A stretch of 64,000 bases of DNA from the NCBI RefSeq assembly GCF_013009555.1, contig NZ_CP046176.1, positions 461,001 through 525,000 of the forward strand, given 5' to 3'. The position numbers were made by a program, and so were the translations under genes. This stretch comes from Phocaeicola dorei (lineage in GTDB: Bacteria; Bacteroidota; Bacteroidia; Bacteroidales; Bacteroidaceae). Within the stretch, counting starts at the first letter, position 1, and every line of letters begins with the position of its first letter. Positions 52,424 to 62,620 of this stretch are shown in pieces. Below the pieces are notes generated by a model. It worked only from the letters and a program-made list of their open reading frames with translations. It had not been told where the DNA came from and did not search any database.

Positions 52424-53608
52424 ATGGCTGAATCGAATTTTGTTGATTATGTGAAGATATATTGCCGCTCGGGTAAGGGCGGGCGAGGCTCTGCGCATAT
52501 GCGTCGTGAGAAGTATGTACCCAATGGTGGTCCTGACGGTGGTGATGGCGGTAGAGGAGGTCATGTTATTTTGCGGGGAAACCGTAATTATTGGACATTG
52601 CTTCATCTGAAGTATGACCGCCACGTGTTTGCCACACACGGTGGCAATGGCTCAAAGAATAAAAGCTTTGGTAAAGATGGTGAAGACAAAGTTATTGAAG
52701 TACCTTGTGGTACAGTGGTTTATAATGCTGAAACAGGTGAATATATCTGTGATATCACCGAACACGGACAAGAAATAACTCTGTTGAAGGGAGGACGTGG
52801 GGGATTGGGAAACTGGCACTTCCGTACAGCAACCCGCCAGGCGCCACGTTTTGCACAACCGGGAGAACCCATGCAGGAACTGATGGTTATTTTAGAATTA
52901 AAACTGTTGGCTGATGTAGGTTTGGTAGGTTTTCCTAATGCAGGGAAATCCACTTTATTGTCTACTGTATCGGCGGCACGTCCTAAAATAGCCAATTATC
53001 CGTTTACTACGCTGGAGCCGAATTTGGGCATCGTGTCCTATCGTGAAGGAAAATCCTTTGTCATGGCGGATATTCCCGGAATTATTGAAGGGGCCAGTGA
53101 GGGAAAAGGACTGGGACTTCGTTTCCTGCGCCATATAGAACGCAACTCTTTGTTACTCTTTATGGTACCGGGTGATACAGATGATATCCGTAAGGAATAT
53201 GAAATCCTGCTGAATGAGTTGGCTACCTTCAACCCGGAAATGTTGGATAAACAACGTGTGCTTGCCATTACCAAAAGTGACATGTTGGATGAAGAACTGA
53301 TTGCCATGTTGGAACCGACATTGCCGGATAATGTTCCGCATATCTTTATCTCATCGGTGACTGGTCTGGGGATACAGCAGCTGAAGGATATTTTATGGAC
53401 AGAATTGAATAAAGACAGCAATAAGTTGGAAGGTGTCCGTACGGAAACAATTGTTCATCGCGCCAAAGATGTTGCCAAACTGCAGGAAGAGTTGAAAGAC
53501 ATGGGTGAGGATGAGGACTTTGAATATAAATATGAAGAAGATGCCGATGATGACTTCGATTATGAATATGAAGATGAGGATTGGGACGAAGAAGAGGAAA
53601 AGAAATGA
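52424..53608 (+). CDS. obg: GTPase Obg/CgtA
   Basis: Obg (394 aa) is a ribosome-associated GTPase needed for 50S assembly and stress control. The glycine-rich Obg fold fills 1-158 ([30 protein letters not shown]). The G domain has GFPNAGKST (G1), DIPG (G3) and ITKSD (G4). The C-terminal tail of about 35 residues is almost wholly Asp, Glu and Tyr, ending in EEEEKK. ATG 52424 is used. It overlaps pgeF by 4 bases. Confidence 0.96.
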   Translation: MAESNFVDYVKIYCRSGKGGRGSAHMRREKYVPNGGPDGGDGGRGGHVILRGNRNYWTLLHLKYDRHVFATHGGNGSKNKSFGKDGEDKVIEVPCGTVVYNAETGEYICDITEHGQEITLLKGGRGGLGNWHFRTATRQAPRFAQPGEPMQELMVILELKLLADVGLVGFPNAGKSTLLSTVSAARPKIANYPFTTLEPNLGIVSYREGKSFVMADIPGIIEGASEGKGLGLRFLRHIERNSLLLFMVPGDTDDIRKEYEILLNELATFNPEMLDKQRVLAITKSDMLDEELIAMLEPTLPDNVPHIFISSVTGLGIQQLKDILWTELNKDSNKLEGVRTETIVHRAKDVAKLQEELKDMGEDEDFEYKYEEDADDDFDYEYEDEDWDEEEEKK

Positions 53609-54387
53609 AATGGCTGACATCAGATAATAAAATGTTGGGATATGAGCTGATGAAGGCATATCCCAACATTTCTTGTTTTTCTACCACCCGTCACGGAGGT
53701 TGTAGTAAGGGGAACTACACCTCGTTCAATTGTAACGGATATTGCGGGGACGAGGCAGAAGATGTGAACCGCAACCGGGAATTGCTGCGTAGCTTGCTGC
53801 CCGGGGAATCGGTAGAACTCGTGATTCCGCACCAGACCCATAGTGACCATGTGAAAGTTGTGGATACTATTCATGTAAATACTGAATTGGAAGGAGTGGA
53901 TGCATTGGTAACAGACATTCCCGGTTATTGCTTGTGTGTATCTACGGCCGACTGTGTTCCTGTTTTGTTATACGATACTCGAAAGAAGGTAGTGGCTGCC
54001 ATTCATGCCGGATGGCGTGGTACGGTGGCCCGGATTGTAGAGAAGACAGTTTCGGTCATGAGCGATCAATACGGTTCGCAAGGGAAGGATCTCATTGCTT
54101 GCATCGGTCCCAGTATTTCATTGGAGGCTTTTGAAGTAGGGGATGAAGTTTATCAAGCTTTTTATGAGGCGGGGTTTGATATGAATCAGATAGCCCGTAA
54201 AGAAGCAAAATGGCATATTGATTTGTGGAAAGCCAACCGTCAGCAGCTGTTGACATACGGTGTGAAACCTGAACATATTGAGGTATCCGGCATTTGTACG
54301 TATCATAATAACGATGATTTCTTTTCGGCTCGCCGGCAAGGAATTCGGTCGGGAAGGATATTATCGGGCATTCTTTTAGGTGTCTGA
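53605..54387 (+). CDS. pgeF: Peptidoglycan editing factor PgeF (YfiH/LACC1 family)
   Basis: A 260-residue purine nucleoside phosphorylase-like enzyme of the YfiH/LACC1 family, which also clears misplaced amino acids from peptidoglycan precursors. The metal and active-site blocks are visible: [41 protein letters not shown] and [15 protein letters not shown]. The ATG at 53605 overlaps the obg stop (ATGA), so translation is coupled; starts further upstream lie inside obg. Confidence 0.93.
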   Translation: MKWLTSDNKMLGYELMKAYPNISCFSTTRHGGCSKGNYTSFNCNGYCGDEAEDVNRNRELLRSLLPGESVELVIPHQTHSDHVKVVDTIHVNTELEGVDALVTDIPGYCLCVSTADCVPVLLYDTRKKVVAAIHAGWRGTVARIVEKTVSVMSDQYGSQGKDLIACIGPSISLEAFEVGDEVYQAFYEAGFDMNQIARKEAKWHIDLWKANRQQLLTYGVKPEHIEVSGICTYHNNDDFFSARRQGIRSGRILSGILLGV

Positions 54388-54420
54388 GGAACACACTCAT
54401 TGGAATAACGCAGTATAAAA

Positions 54421-55086
54421 ATGAATATGGAAATAAAAGTATCGAAAGAAATAAAGAAAGCCTGTCCGCAGTTTGCCGGTATAGCCATCCGTGCTACGGT
54501 AAAAAACACTGCTTATAGCGAATCTTTGTGGAAAAAGATAGACGAGTTCACTGTACGCTATCGTGAAATGTACACTACGGATTCCATTAAGGATATGGTT
54601 ACGATTCATGCCACTCGGGAGGCTTATAAGAAATGTGGAAAAGACCCTAGCCGTTATCGTCCTTCGGGGGAAGCGCTTTGCCGTAGAATCCTGCGTGGAA
54701 TTCCCTTGTATCAGATAGATACTTTGGTAGATCTGATTAACTTGGTATCTATTCGTTACGGATATTCCATCGGCGGCTTTGATGCGGATAAAATACAAGG
54801 AGATACATTGGTGCTGGGTATCGGTAAATCCGGAGAACCTTATGAAGGGATAGGACGTGGAGAGTTGAATATAGAAGGAATGCCTGTTTACAGAGATGCT
54901 ATGGGCGGAATCGGTACACCAACCAGTGATAATGAGCGTACTAAACTGGAGGCGGGAACTACGCATCTGCTGACCATTATTAATGGATATAGTGGCAAGG
55001 AAGGTTTGCAGGAAGCGGCAGATTATATGTTGGAGCTCTTGAAAGAGTTTGCAGCGTCCAAGGATGAAGAATTAATTTATTTTTAA
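54421..55086 (+). CDS. B3/B4 domain protein (PheT-like editing fold)
   Basis: A 221-residue cytoplasmic protein of the B3/B4 family, related to the editing domain of phenylalanyl-tRNA synthetase beta subunits. Recognisable segments are KKCGKDPSRYRPSGEALCRR and LVDLINLVSIRYGYSIGGFD, followed by the variable end. Stand-alone members are thought to act on mischarged tRNA or free aminoacyl compounds, but this is not settled. It lies 33 bases after pgeF and 9 bases before the M23 gene, in the same operon. Confidence 0.88.
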   Translation: MNMEIKVSKEIKKACPQFAGIAIRATVKNTAYSESLWKKIDEFTVRYREMYTTDSIKDMVTIHATREAYKKCGKDPSRYRPSGEALCRRILRGIPLYQIDTLVDLINLVSIRYGYSIGGFDADKIQGDTLVLGIGKSGEPYEGIGRGELNIEGMPVYRDAMGGIGTPTSDNERTKLEAGTTHLLTIINGYSGKEGLQEAADYMLELLKEFAASKDEELIYF

Positions 55087-55095
55087 AATAAGATA

Positions 55096-55719
55096 ATGAA
55101 AAGCACACAATTACTATTTTTATTGTTCATAAGTGTGGTAGCATGGGCTGGGGGACCGGCTAAGAGTAATTTTACCGCGATGGAAGTGAACCATATCAGA
55201 GTCAATACCCCCGGGCTCTTTAATGAGCGCAAAAGTTTCTCCATTCATCTGGATAGTATAAAAGAGAATGAATATTGTTTTCCTCTTCCCGGTGGTAAAG
55301 TGATTTCTGCATACGGAGCTCGCCGGGGGCACAGTGGAACGGATATAAAGACTAAGGCCAATGATACTATCCGCTGTGCATTTGATGGAATAGTACGTAT
55401 GGCAAAAACATACGCTGCTTATGGAAATGTAGTTGTTGTGCGTCATGATAATGGATTGGAAAGTATTTATAGTCATAATTCCCGGAACTTGGTAAAATCC
55501 GGAGATATCGTGAAGGCCGGTGATGCAGTAGGGCTGACAGGCAGAACCGGACGTGCCACTACCGAACACCTTCATTTGGAATTCCGGATAGATGGACAAC
55601 ATTTTAATCCGAATCTGATTTTTGATATGAAAGGTCGTACTTTGCGCAAAACGGAAATTGTTTGTGCCAAAACCGGCAATAGAGTGATAGTAAAACAGAA
55701 TTTAACGCCTAAAAAATGA
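55096..55719 (+). CDS. Secreted M23 (LytM) peptidase
   Basis: A 207-residue exported protein with a signal peptide (MKSTQLLFLLFISVVAWA). The LytM domain covers about 55-180, with zinc ligands His and Asp in RRGHSGTDIK and the HLHLEF pair near residue 155. All ligands are present, so it should be an active peptidoglycan endopeptidase rather than a degenerate adaptor. It follows the B3/B4 gene and precedes a small basic protein gene by 4 bases. Confidence 0.9.
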   Translation: MKSTQLLFLLFISVVAWAGGPAKSNFTAMEVNHIRVNTPGLFNERKSFSIHLDSIKENEYCFPLPGGKVISAYGARRGHSGTDIKTKANDTIRCAFDGIVRMAKTYAAYGNVVVVRHDNGLESIYSHNSRNLVKSGDIVKAGDAVGLTGRTGRATTEHLHLEFRIDGQHFNPNLIFDMKGRTLRKTEIVCAKTGNRVIVKQNLTPKK

Positions 55720-55723
55720 GACG

Positions 55724-55915
55724 ATGGATATAGAAAAAGCAATCACTGAAGGAATTGTATTCAAAGGTGGTAAATCTCCTAATGGTAAACAAGAAGATAA
55801 AGTGAAGACCAAGGCTAAAAAGAAAAGTTATATAACAGGGTTGCATGGGTCGGGAGCTGCCAAGATGAAAGCTGAGTTTCGTAAAAAACGTGCTAACAGA
55901 CATAAGAATAAATAG
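55724..55915 (+). CDS. Small very basic protein at the end of the obg-M23 operon
   Basis: A 63-residue soluble protein with about 18 Lys/Arg residues, concentrated in two clusters (KVKTKAKKKS and the tail RKKRANRHKNK), and a conserved-looking centre ITGLHGSGAAKMKAEF. The start lies 4 bases after the M23 stop, which supports a real gene. The charge suggests RNA or ribosome binding. I do not recognise a family; a ribosome-associated role is an inference. Confidence 0.6.
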   Translation: MDIEKAITEGIVFKGGKSPNGKQEDKVKTKAKKKSYITGLHGSGAAKMKAEFRKKRANRHKNK

Positions 55916-56010
55916 GAATGTAGATTGAATTTAATATTCAGTATTTTATTAATAATTAACTAATTATCCTCTCTTTTGTTTTGGAATTATTCGTTCTTGT
56001 GTAAAATATG

Positions 56011-56040
56011 TTGCAAAATATAAAATAAACAGTACCTTTA
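56011..56040 (+). promoter_or_regulatory. Promoter of the first small barrel gene
   Basis: TTG (56011-56013), 19-base spacer, TACCTTTA (56033-56040), one mismatch from TAnnTTTG. Confidence 0.5.
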
Positions 56041-56119
56041 CAATGCAAAACACAAAGAAGGCAAACCTCTTCAGCGTGAATCAATAGGTAAAAAGTTTAA
56101 TTTAAAAATGACAAAAGAG

Positions 56120-56656
56120 ATGAAAAAGATTGTATTGTCTGTTATTGTAGCATTGATTGCTATTACTGCAAATGCGCAGGTGTATGTAGGTGGAACATTT
56201 GGAGTAGGTTCTGATAAAGTGGAAACAGAAGGAACAGAAGTAAGGAATACTACTTTCAAGATTCTGCCGGAAGTCGGTTATGAACTAAGTGAAGATTGGT
56301 CTGTCGGTACAGTAGTCGGTTATGAATATAATAAAAGCGGTGATGTGAAAACTAATACTTTCACTATTGTTCCTTATGCACGTTATTTCTTTTTGAGTAG
56401 TAATGTGGTCCGGTTATTTGCCGATGGCGGATTTGGCTTTTCTACTTCAAAAACGAAGGGAAATGACGCTTTGAATTCGTGGAATATTGGTATTAAACCG
56501 GGTATTGCCATCAAATTGTCTGATCATTTTTGTCTGGTTGCCAAGTATGGTTTCCTTGGATATTCCAAAAAAGAGAATCATGGATATGAGAGTGAAAATG
56601 TTGGTATAGATTTTGATACGGATGAGTTAAACTTTGGCTTTCATTATATATTCTAA
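56120..56656 (+). CDS. Small outer-membrane beta-barrel protein
   Basis: A 178-residue protein with a signal peptide (MKKIVLSVIVALIAITANA). The mature part alternates polar and hydrophobic residues in about eight strands (QVYVGGTFGVGSDK at the start, LNFGFHYIF at the end), with a terminal Phe as recognised by the BAM machinery. It is an OmpX/OmpW-like porin-type barrel; substrate unknown. ATG 56108 is an alternative that adds MTKE before the signal. Single gene; it is followed by a hairpin at 56713. Confidence 0.8.
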   Translation: MKKIVLSVIVALIAITANAQVYVGGTFGVGSDKVETEGTEVRNTTFKILPEVGYELSEDWSVGTVVGYEYNKSGDVKTNTFTIVPYARYFFLSSNVVRLFADGGFGFSTSKTKGNDALNSWNIGIKPGIAIKLSDHFCLVAKYGFLGYSKKENHGYESENVGIDFDTDELNFGFHYIF

Positions 56657-56712
56657 TCATATATAAGTGTATCTGATAATCAGGAATCATATAACTATAT
56701 AATAGTTTGGTG

Positions 56713-56749
56713 AGCGGAATTTTTCATTCCATGAAAGATTCCGCTTATT
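56713..56749 (+). terminator. Hairpin after the first small barrel gene
   Basis: AGCGGAAT (56713-56720) and ATTCCGCT (56738-56745), with an inner TCAT/ATGA pairing, then TATTTT. Confidence 0.6.
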
Positions 56750-56786
56750 TTCTTTACACATTAGGACTGGTTTCCAAAATAAAGCT

Positions 56787-56794
56787 TATATTTG
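56787..56794 (+). promoter_or_regulatory. -7 box for the second barrel gene
   Basis: TATATTTG, 65 bases before the ATG at 56860. Confidence 0.6.
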
Positions 56795-56859
56795 TGAATG
56801 TAACGACGGTACAAACGAATTGGGAACTGAAATTTATTATTAACTAAAAACAAACAGTC

Positions 56860-57465
56860 ATGAAAAAACTAGCCTTTTTTATTTTATTGTCATTGGTTAC
56901 ACTAGGTGTTTCTGCACAATCAAATCTGAAGTGGAATGTGAATGCGGGTATTGGTATGTCAAACTGGTATGGTGATGATACGGATGGTACAGATGCTAAA
57001 TTTGCTTATAAAGTGGGTATAGGTTTGGAAGTACCTTTTGCTAATACTAATGTATGGTCTTTCCAGACAGGTTTGAATTTTATTTCTAAAGGTGTGAAAG
57101 GTAATGGAGTAACTGATGCTTGGGACGTGGTTGATGTGACAATCAACCAGCTTTATCTGGAACTGCCTTTGATGGTTGGTGCTCGGATACATACAGCCAG
57201 TAATTTTGACCTTCTTTTCAAAGGTGGTCCGTATTTGGCTTACGGAGTTGGCGGAAAAACTAAAATAGATGGTGTATCCGAGAAAGCTGATACTTTCGGT
57301 GATGATGGTTTAAAAAGATTTGATGCCGGTTTGGGTTTAGGAGTTGCTTTTGAATTTGGCAAAATAGTCGTAGGTGTTGAAACTGGCACAAGTTTTACTA
57401 AAGTAGCTAGTGGTGCTAGTGCTTATAATCTTTCTGCATTGGCCACTATCGGTTATAAATTCTGA
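56860..57465 (+). CDS. Porin-like outer-membrane beta-barrel protein (paralogue A)
   Basis: A 201-residue protein with a signal peptide (cleavage after VSA, about residue 19) and a beta-barrel pattern of the PorT/OMP_b-brl type: WNVNAGIGMSNWYGDD, FAYKVGIGLEVPF, WSFQTGLNFISKG, LYLELPLMVGARI, FKGGPYLAYGVGGKTK, FDAGLGLGVAFEF and a final GYKF. It has a paralogue 142 bases downstream with the same strand order. Function unknown. Confidence 0.85.
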   Translation: MKKLAFFILLSLVTLGVSAQSNLKWNVNAGIGMSNWYGDDTDGTDAKFAYKVGIGLEVPFANTNVWSFQTGLNFISKGVKGNGVTDAWDVVDVTINQLYLELPLMVGARIHTASNFDLLFKGGPYLAYGVGGKTKIDGVSEKADTFGDDGLKRFDAGLGLGVAFEFGKIVVGVETGTSFTKVASGASAYNLSALATIGYKF

Positions 57466-57498
57466 CCACAGATATAATCTTATAAATATATAAAGAAC

Positions 57499-57538
57499 GG
57501 CTGTTTCTCTTTTAGAAAGAAGCAGCCATTTTTTTTAG
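57499..57538 (+). terminator. Terminator between the two porin-like paralogues
   Basis: GGCTGTTTCT (57499-57508) pairs with AGAAGCAGCC (57518-57527 region) with one G-U pair, then ATTTTTTTTA. Confidence 0.75.
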
Positions 57539-57565
57539 ATGAAACGTGGTTTATAAAATAAAAGC

Positions 57566-57573
57566 TATATTTG
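57566..57573 (+). promoter_or_regulatory. -7 box for the third barrel gene
   Basis: TATATTTG; it places the transcript start at about 57579 and so favours the ATG at 57607 over the one at 57580. Confidence 0.6.
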
Positions 57574-57606
57574 CAGATTATGATTAAGGACACAAACTTT
57601 TTGGAT

Positions 57607-58278
57607 ATGGCACTAATAGATAGGGTAAGGGTGATAAAACTACTTCTTTTTGCACTGTTTGTGATGGTAAGAACGGTGGCTCCGGCTCAGAATCAGGTGG
57701 ATTGGAGTATAAAGGCCGGTATCGGCATGGCAAATATTATAGGTGATAATATGGGATCTCCTAAAGTAAAGCTGGCGTATAAATTAGGCATTGGTCTGGA
57801 ATGCCCTTTTGATAAGGTCTGGTCTTTACAAACAGGCGTCTCGTTTGTTTCCAAAGGGACTAATCATACGGCTGTTGAAACAGATGGAATTTCGGCTCAG
57901 GCGAAGGTAAATGTATCTTATTTGGAATTGCCTGTAATGGTGGCAGCCCGGTTTGCAATGGATCGGAATACTCATATACTTGTTGCTGCAGGGCCCTATG
58001 GAGCATGGGGGATTGGTGGTAAAACCAAGGCTTTAGGGCATCGCTGGTCATCATCTTCTACGCCGGATTGGAATACTGGAAATGTGGTTGAAATAGATAC
58101 TTTTGGCAAAGGCGGACTTGATCTGCGCCGTTTCGATTATGGAGTGGCAATAGGGTTGTCGGTGGAATACCGGCATTATATGATAGGAGTGGAAGGACGG
58201 TTAGGGCTGTGCAAACTTCAAAAAGAACTTCAAGGGAAAAATATTACCGGGTTTGTAACAGCGGGATATAAATTTTAA
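57607..58278 (+). CDS. Porin-like outer-membrane beta-barrel protein (paralogue B)
   Basis: A 223-residue protein with a signal peptide (LLLFALFVMVRTVAPAQ). The strand order copies paralogue A: WSIKAGIGMANIIGDN, LAYKLGIGLECPF, WSLQTGVSFVSKG, SYLELPVMVAARF, AAGPYGAWGIGGKTK, RRFDYGVAIGLSVEY and a final GYKF. An insertion of about 15 residues (LGHRWSSSSTPDWNTGN) distinguishes it from A. The two genes probably arose by tandem duplication, but each has its own promoter. Function unknown. Confidence 0.82.
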   Translation: MALIDRVRVIKLLLFALFVMVRTVAPAQNQVDWSIKAGIGMANIIGDNMGSPKVKLAYKLGIGLECPFDKVWSLQTGVSFVSKGTNHTAVETDGISAQAKVNVSYLELPVMVAARFAMDRNTHILVAAGPYGAWGIGGKTKALGHRWSSSSTPDWNTGNVVEIDTFGKGGLDLRRFDYGVAIGLSVEYRHYMIGVEGRLGLCKLQKELQGKNITGFVTAGYKF

Positions 58279-58379
58279 GACGATTTTTTATATGGATTGT
58301 AAACACGGATTTTGCAGACTAAACATGACTTGCTTTATATCTGTAAATCCGTGTTGCAATTTGCACTGAGTATGAATAA

Positions 58380-59555
58380 TTAATGATGGAATAAACGAAT
58401 ACCAGTGAATGCCATGGTGATGCCGTATTTGTCGCAAGTGTCAATTACATGGTCATCACGTACAGAACCTCCGGTTTGTGCTATGTATGCCACTCCGCTC
58501 TTATGCGCACGTTCTATATTGTCACCAAATGGGAAGAAAGCATCCGATCCCAATGATACCCCCTTCATGGTATCCAGCCATGCGCGCTTTTCTTCGCGGG
58601 TCAGTACTTTCGGTTTTTTTGTGAAGAATTGTTGCCAGATGCCGTCAGCCAAAACATCTTCATGGTCGTCACTGATATAGACATCAATTGTATTATCACG
58701 ATCTGCACGGCGGATTTTTTCTACCCACGGCAGATTCATTACTTTAGGATGTTGGCGCAAATACCATATATCCGCTTTATTACCGGCAAGACGTGTACAG
58801 TGGATGCGGCTTTGCTGGCCGGCACCGATGCCGATAACCTGTCCGTCTTTTACATAACAAACAGAATTACTTTGTGTATATTTTAAGGTGATGAGGGCAA
58901 TAATCAAATCGCGTTTTGCTTCGTCTGGAAAATGCTGGCTTTTAGTTGGAATATGGGTCAGCAGGCTTTCGTCCAGTTTGATTTCGTTGCGGCCCTGTTC
59001 AAAAGTAATACCGAATACATCTTTGTGTTCAATAGGTACAGGGCGGTAAGCTGGGTCTATTTTAATTACATTGTATGTCCCCTTGCGTTTGTTTTTCAGG
59101 ATTTCTAGCGCTTCCGGTGTATAATTGGGAGCTATGACACCGTCTGAAACTTCACGGTTGATGAGGCGTGCGGTAGCTTCGTCGCAAGTATCGCTCAATG
59201 CGATAAAGTCTCCGTAAGAAGACATGCGGTCAGCGCCACGAGCGCGGGCATATGCGGTAGCCAATGAGGTAAGTGGTAGGTCGTTTACAAAATAAATTTT
59301 CTTCAAGGTGTCATTCAACTCGATTCCTACTGCAGCTCCTGCCGGGCTGACATGCTTGAAAGAGGCTGCTGCGGGCAGTCCGGTAGCTTCTTTCAATTCC
59401 TTGACCAGTTGCCAGCTGTTGAAAGCATCCAGAAAATTGATGTATCCGGGACGTCCGTTCAATACTTCGATAGGCAGTTCCCCTTCTTGCATGAAGATGC
59501 GTGACGGCTTCTGATTGGGGTTGCAGCCGTACTTTAATTCTAATTCCTTTGCCAT
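58380..59555 (-). CDS. PurH-like AICAR transformylase without the IMP cyclohydrolase domain
   Basis: A 391-residue protein covering only the AICAR formyltransferase half of PurH. AASFKHVSPAGAAVG carries the Lys-His catalytic pair, and SNSVCYVKDGQVIGIGAGQQSR, then SDAFFPFGDNIERAHKSGV and GGSVRDDHVI are the usual later blocks. The N-terminal cyclohydrolase domain of about 200 residues is missing, and MAKELELKYGCNPNQKPSRI is the true start, since a promoter box lies just upstream. It would make FAICAR from AICAR and formyl-THF, with the last step done by another protein. Bacteroides genomes usually also have a full PurH. Confidence 0.9.
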   Translation of the reverse strand: MAKELELKYGCNPNQKPSRIFMQEGELPIEVLNGRPGYINFLDAFNSWQLVKELKEATGLPAAASFKHVSPAGAAVGIELNDTLKKIYFVNDLPLTSLATAYARARGADRMSSYGDFIALSDTCDEATARLINREVSDGVIAPNYTPEALEILKNKRKGTYNVIKIDPAYRPVPIEHKDVFGITFEQGRNEIKLDESLLTHIPTKSQHFPDEAKRDLIIALITLKYTQSNSVCYVKDGQVIGIGAGQQSRIHCTRLAGNKADIWYLRQHPKVMNLPWVEKIRRADRDNTIDVYISDDHEDVLADGIWQQFFTKKPKVLTREEKRAWLDTMKGVSLGSDAFFPFGDNIERAHKSGVAYIAQTGGSVRDDHVIDTCDKYGITMAFTGIRLFHH

Positions 59556-59595
59556 AGTTTTATAATATTTCGGTTTATTGATTTTCAATGTGTGA

Positions 59596-59603
59596 CAAAG
59601 GTA
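59596..59603 (-). promoter_or_regulatory. -7 box for the AICAR transformylase gene
   Basis: Leftward TACCTTTG, 40 bases before the ATG at 59555. Confidence 0.65.
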
Positions 59604-60191
59604 CAAAATAAATGGGGAAGACAGGTTATAAGAACTGTTTTTGGTTGCAAACAACATGGTCGGGTGTTATTGGGGGAAGCTGGGATGTGAGATAGGAATT
59701 GCTTTGCGATATGAGAGGTTGTTTAATTTTAAAAAAAAAAACTTTCAAAAGAATGCTGAACAACATTTAAACAGGAACTGAGTTTCATTTTTATTCGGAT
59801 TTTTGGGTCTGTCGGACTTTGGTGGGAAAGTATGTTTCAGGCTTGATACAACATTTTTCTGTTTTCCTTCCTAAAGTTTTTCAAGAGTGGTAGCATTGGC
59901 ATCTGTTTTTGCTAACTCAGTTGTGTGTGCTGCGTACCTCGTCCTGTGTTTTCCGTAGCTGTCTTCCCTTCCCTGTCCTGGCTTACGGTGTTTGGTTGCC
60001 CCTCCGGACTCGCGCCTTCCCCTTCTTTAGTTCCAGCTCTTCCGTTTTTGTTTACGCGCGTGCGAATATTATAATGTGTCTGTCTTTTTCCTCTCGTGTC
60101 CTCCGTTATAAAAACCTTCTTTGTAACACATCTGTGATTCAGCGTATTACAAAAAAGTTTCAGGGAATCCGGATAATTTGTCTTGTGAAAG
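59604..60191. other. Gene-free stretch upstream of the rRNA promoters
   Basis: No convincing gene. An open frame at 59909-60268 is rich in Ser, Cys and Leu, has no family pattern and runs over promoter P1. There is an A11 run at 59731-59741 and many pyrimidine-rich segments. Nothing else is recognised. Confidence 0.6.
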
Positions 60192-60223
60192 TTTGCCTGT
60201 TAGCGTTAAAAGGTCTACTTTTG
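60192..60223 (+). promoter_or_regulatory. rRNA promoter P1
   Basis: TTTG (60192-60195), 20-base spacer, TACTTTTG (60216-60223): a perfect Bacteroidetes promoter about 440 bases before 16S. Confidence 0.85.
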
Positions 60224-60390
60224 CACCCGCAATCGAGAGAGATGCGGCACTTCAGACAGTGTTACTGACTTGGTGAAACAAACGTGGGAGATTTCCTTGA
60301 TAGTGATCTGCACCTGGTATCTTACCTTAGCGGGGCTAAGGGAGCGAGAACGGATAAGACCTCGGGAGGATGGATGGTCCGCCTTTTATG

Positions 60391-60433
60391 GAAGTTTCGA
60401 AAAAAAACTTTTTCAAAAAAAACTTTCGAAAAC
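60391..60433 (+). promoter_or_regulatory. A-tract region upstream of P2 (UP-element-like)
   Basis: Two A8 runs (60400-60407 and 60415-60422) lie 15 bases apart within near-repeats of AAAAAAAACTTT, directly upstream of the P2 -33 element. This resembles the A/T-rich UP elements of strong rRNA promoters; activity is inferred. Confidence 0.5.
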
Positions 60434-60434
60434 A

Positions 60435-60466
60435 TTTGGTGGTTACGATAAAATCTCTTACCTTTG
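60435..60466 (+). promoter_or_regulatory. rRNA promoter P2
   Basis: TTTG (60435-60438), 20-base spacer, TACCTTTG (60459-60466): the same geometry as P1, 243 bases downstream. Confidence 0.9.
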
Positions 60467-60502
60467 CATCCGCTTTCGGAAACGATGGCAAACAGGAATA
60501 AG

Positions 60503-60514
60503 AGTTCTTTGAAA
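60503..60514 (+). promoter_or_regulatory. boxA-like antitermination site in the rRNA leader
   Basis: AGTTCTTTGAAA resembles the boxA element of rRNA leaders that loads NusB/S10. Further on, the hairpin around 60553-60577 (CACCATA/TATGGTG) may be a processing element. Confidence 0.55.
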
Positions 60515-60666
60515 GATTTAAGATAAACAAACAAGTAGTACAAGCCGGTGCACCATATATATAATATGGTGTACGGAAAAACAAGAACCGTCAATATTTT
60601 TATTGTATTGATAGATTTGGAGTCCTTGAGCGTAAAGTCAACTTAAGTGTTGAAAGAATATTTTTA

Positions 60667-62199
<1,533 letters not shown>

Positions 62200-62328
62200 G
62201 GAGAGGATCCAAAGTAAAGGTTTTTGTTTTTGTACTGCTGTTGTTGTTTATTCAAGATATGATTCCGTATTAAGACGGAAGAGAGAAAGTAAGAAGCCGG
62301 GTCTAATGAAACAGACTAGGTTGAACTT

Positions 62329-62402
62329 AGTCCTATAGCTCAGTTGGTTAGAGCGCTACACTGATAATGTAGAGGTCGGCAGTTCAACTCTGCCTGGGAC
62401 TA
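62329..62402 (+). tRNA. tRNA-Ile (GAT)
   Basis: 74 bases between 16S and 23S. The anticodon GAT is at 62363-62365. Acceptor arms AGTCCTA and TGGGACT pair; the T loop is TTCAACT. The 3' CCA is not encoded and must be added by the CCA enzyme. Confidence 0.97.
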
Positions 62403-62417
62403 CGAATCTTGAGATTC

Positions 62418-62491
62418 GGGGGATTAGCTCAGCTGGCTAGAGCATCTGCCTTGCACGCAGAGGGTCAACGGTTCGAATCCGTTATTCTCCA
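62418..62491 (+). tRNA. tRNA-Ala (TGC)
   Basis: 74 bases, 15 bases after tRNA-Ile. The anticodon TGC is at 62452-62454. Acceptor arms GGGGGAT and ATTCTCC pair with two G-U pairs; the T loop is TTCGAAT. CCA is not encoded. Confidence 0.97.
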
Positions 62492-62620
62492 CTCCATCAG
62501 AGACGTAAGATACGAAGATGACCGATCTATGACATATTGTACAAGCAAACAGTAATTTTAGTAGTAAAGAGCTGAAAGTATATATCATCCCGCTGGCACG
62601 CAAGTGTGGGCGAATGAATA

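Noticed and set aside
58302..58355. AACACGGATTT/AAATCCGTGTT as a terminator after the third barrel gene
   Set aside because: 11 bp but a loop of about 32 bases and no T run; kept only as a weak structure.
59909..60268. 119-residue open frame upstream of the rRNA operon
   Set aside because: Low-complexity Ser/Leu/Cys content, no family pattern, and it runs over rRNA promoter P1.
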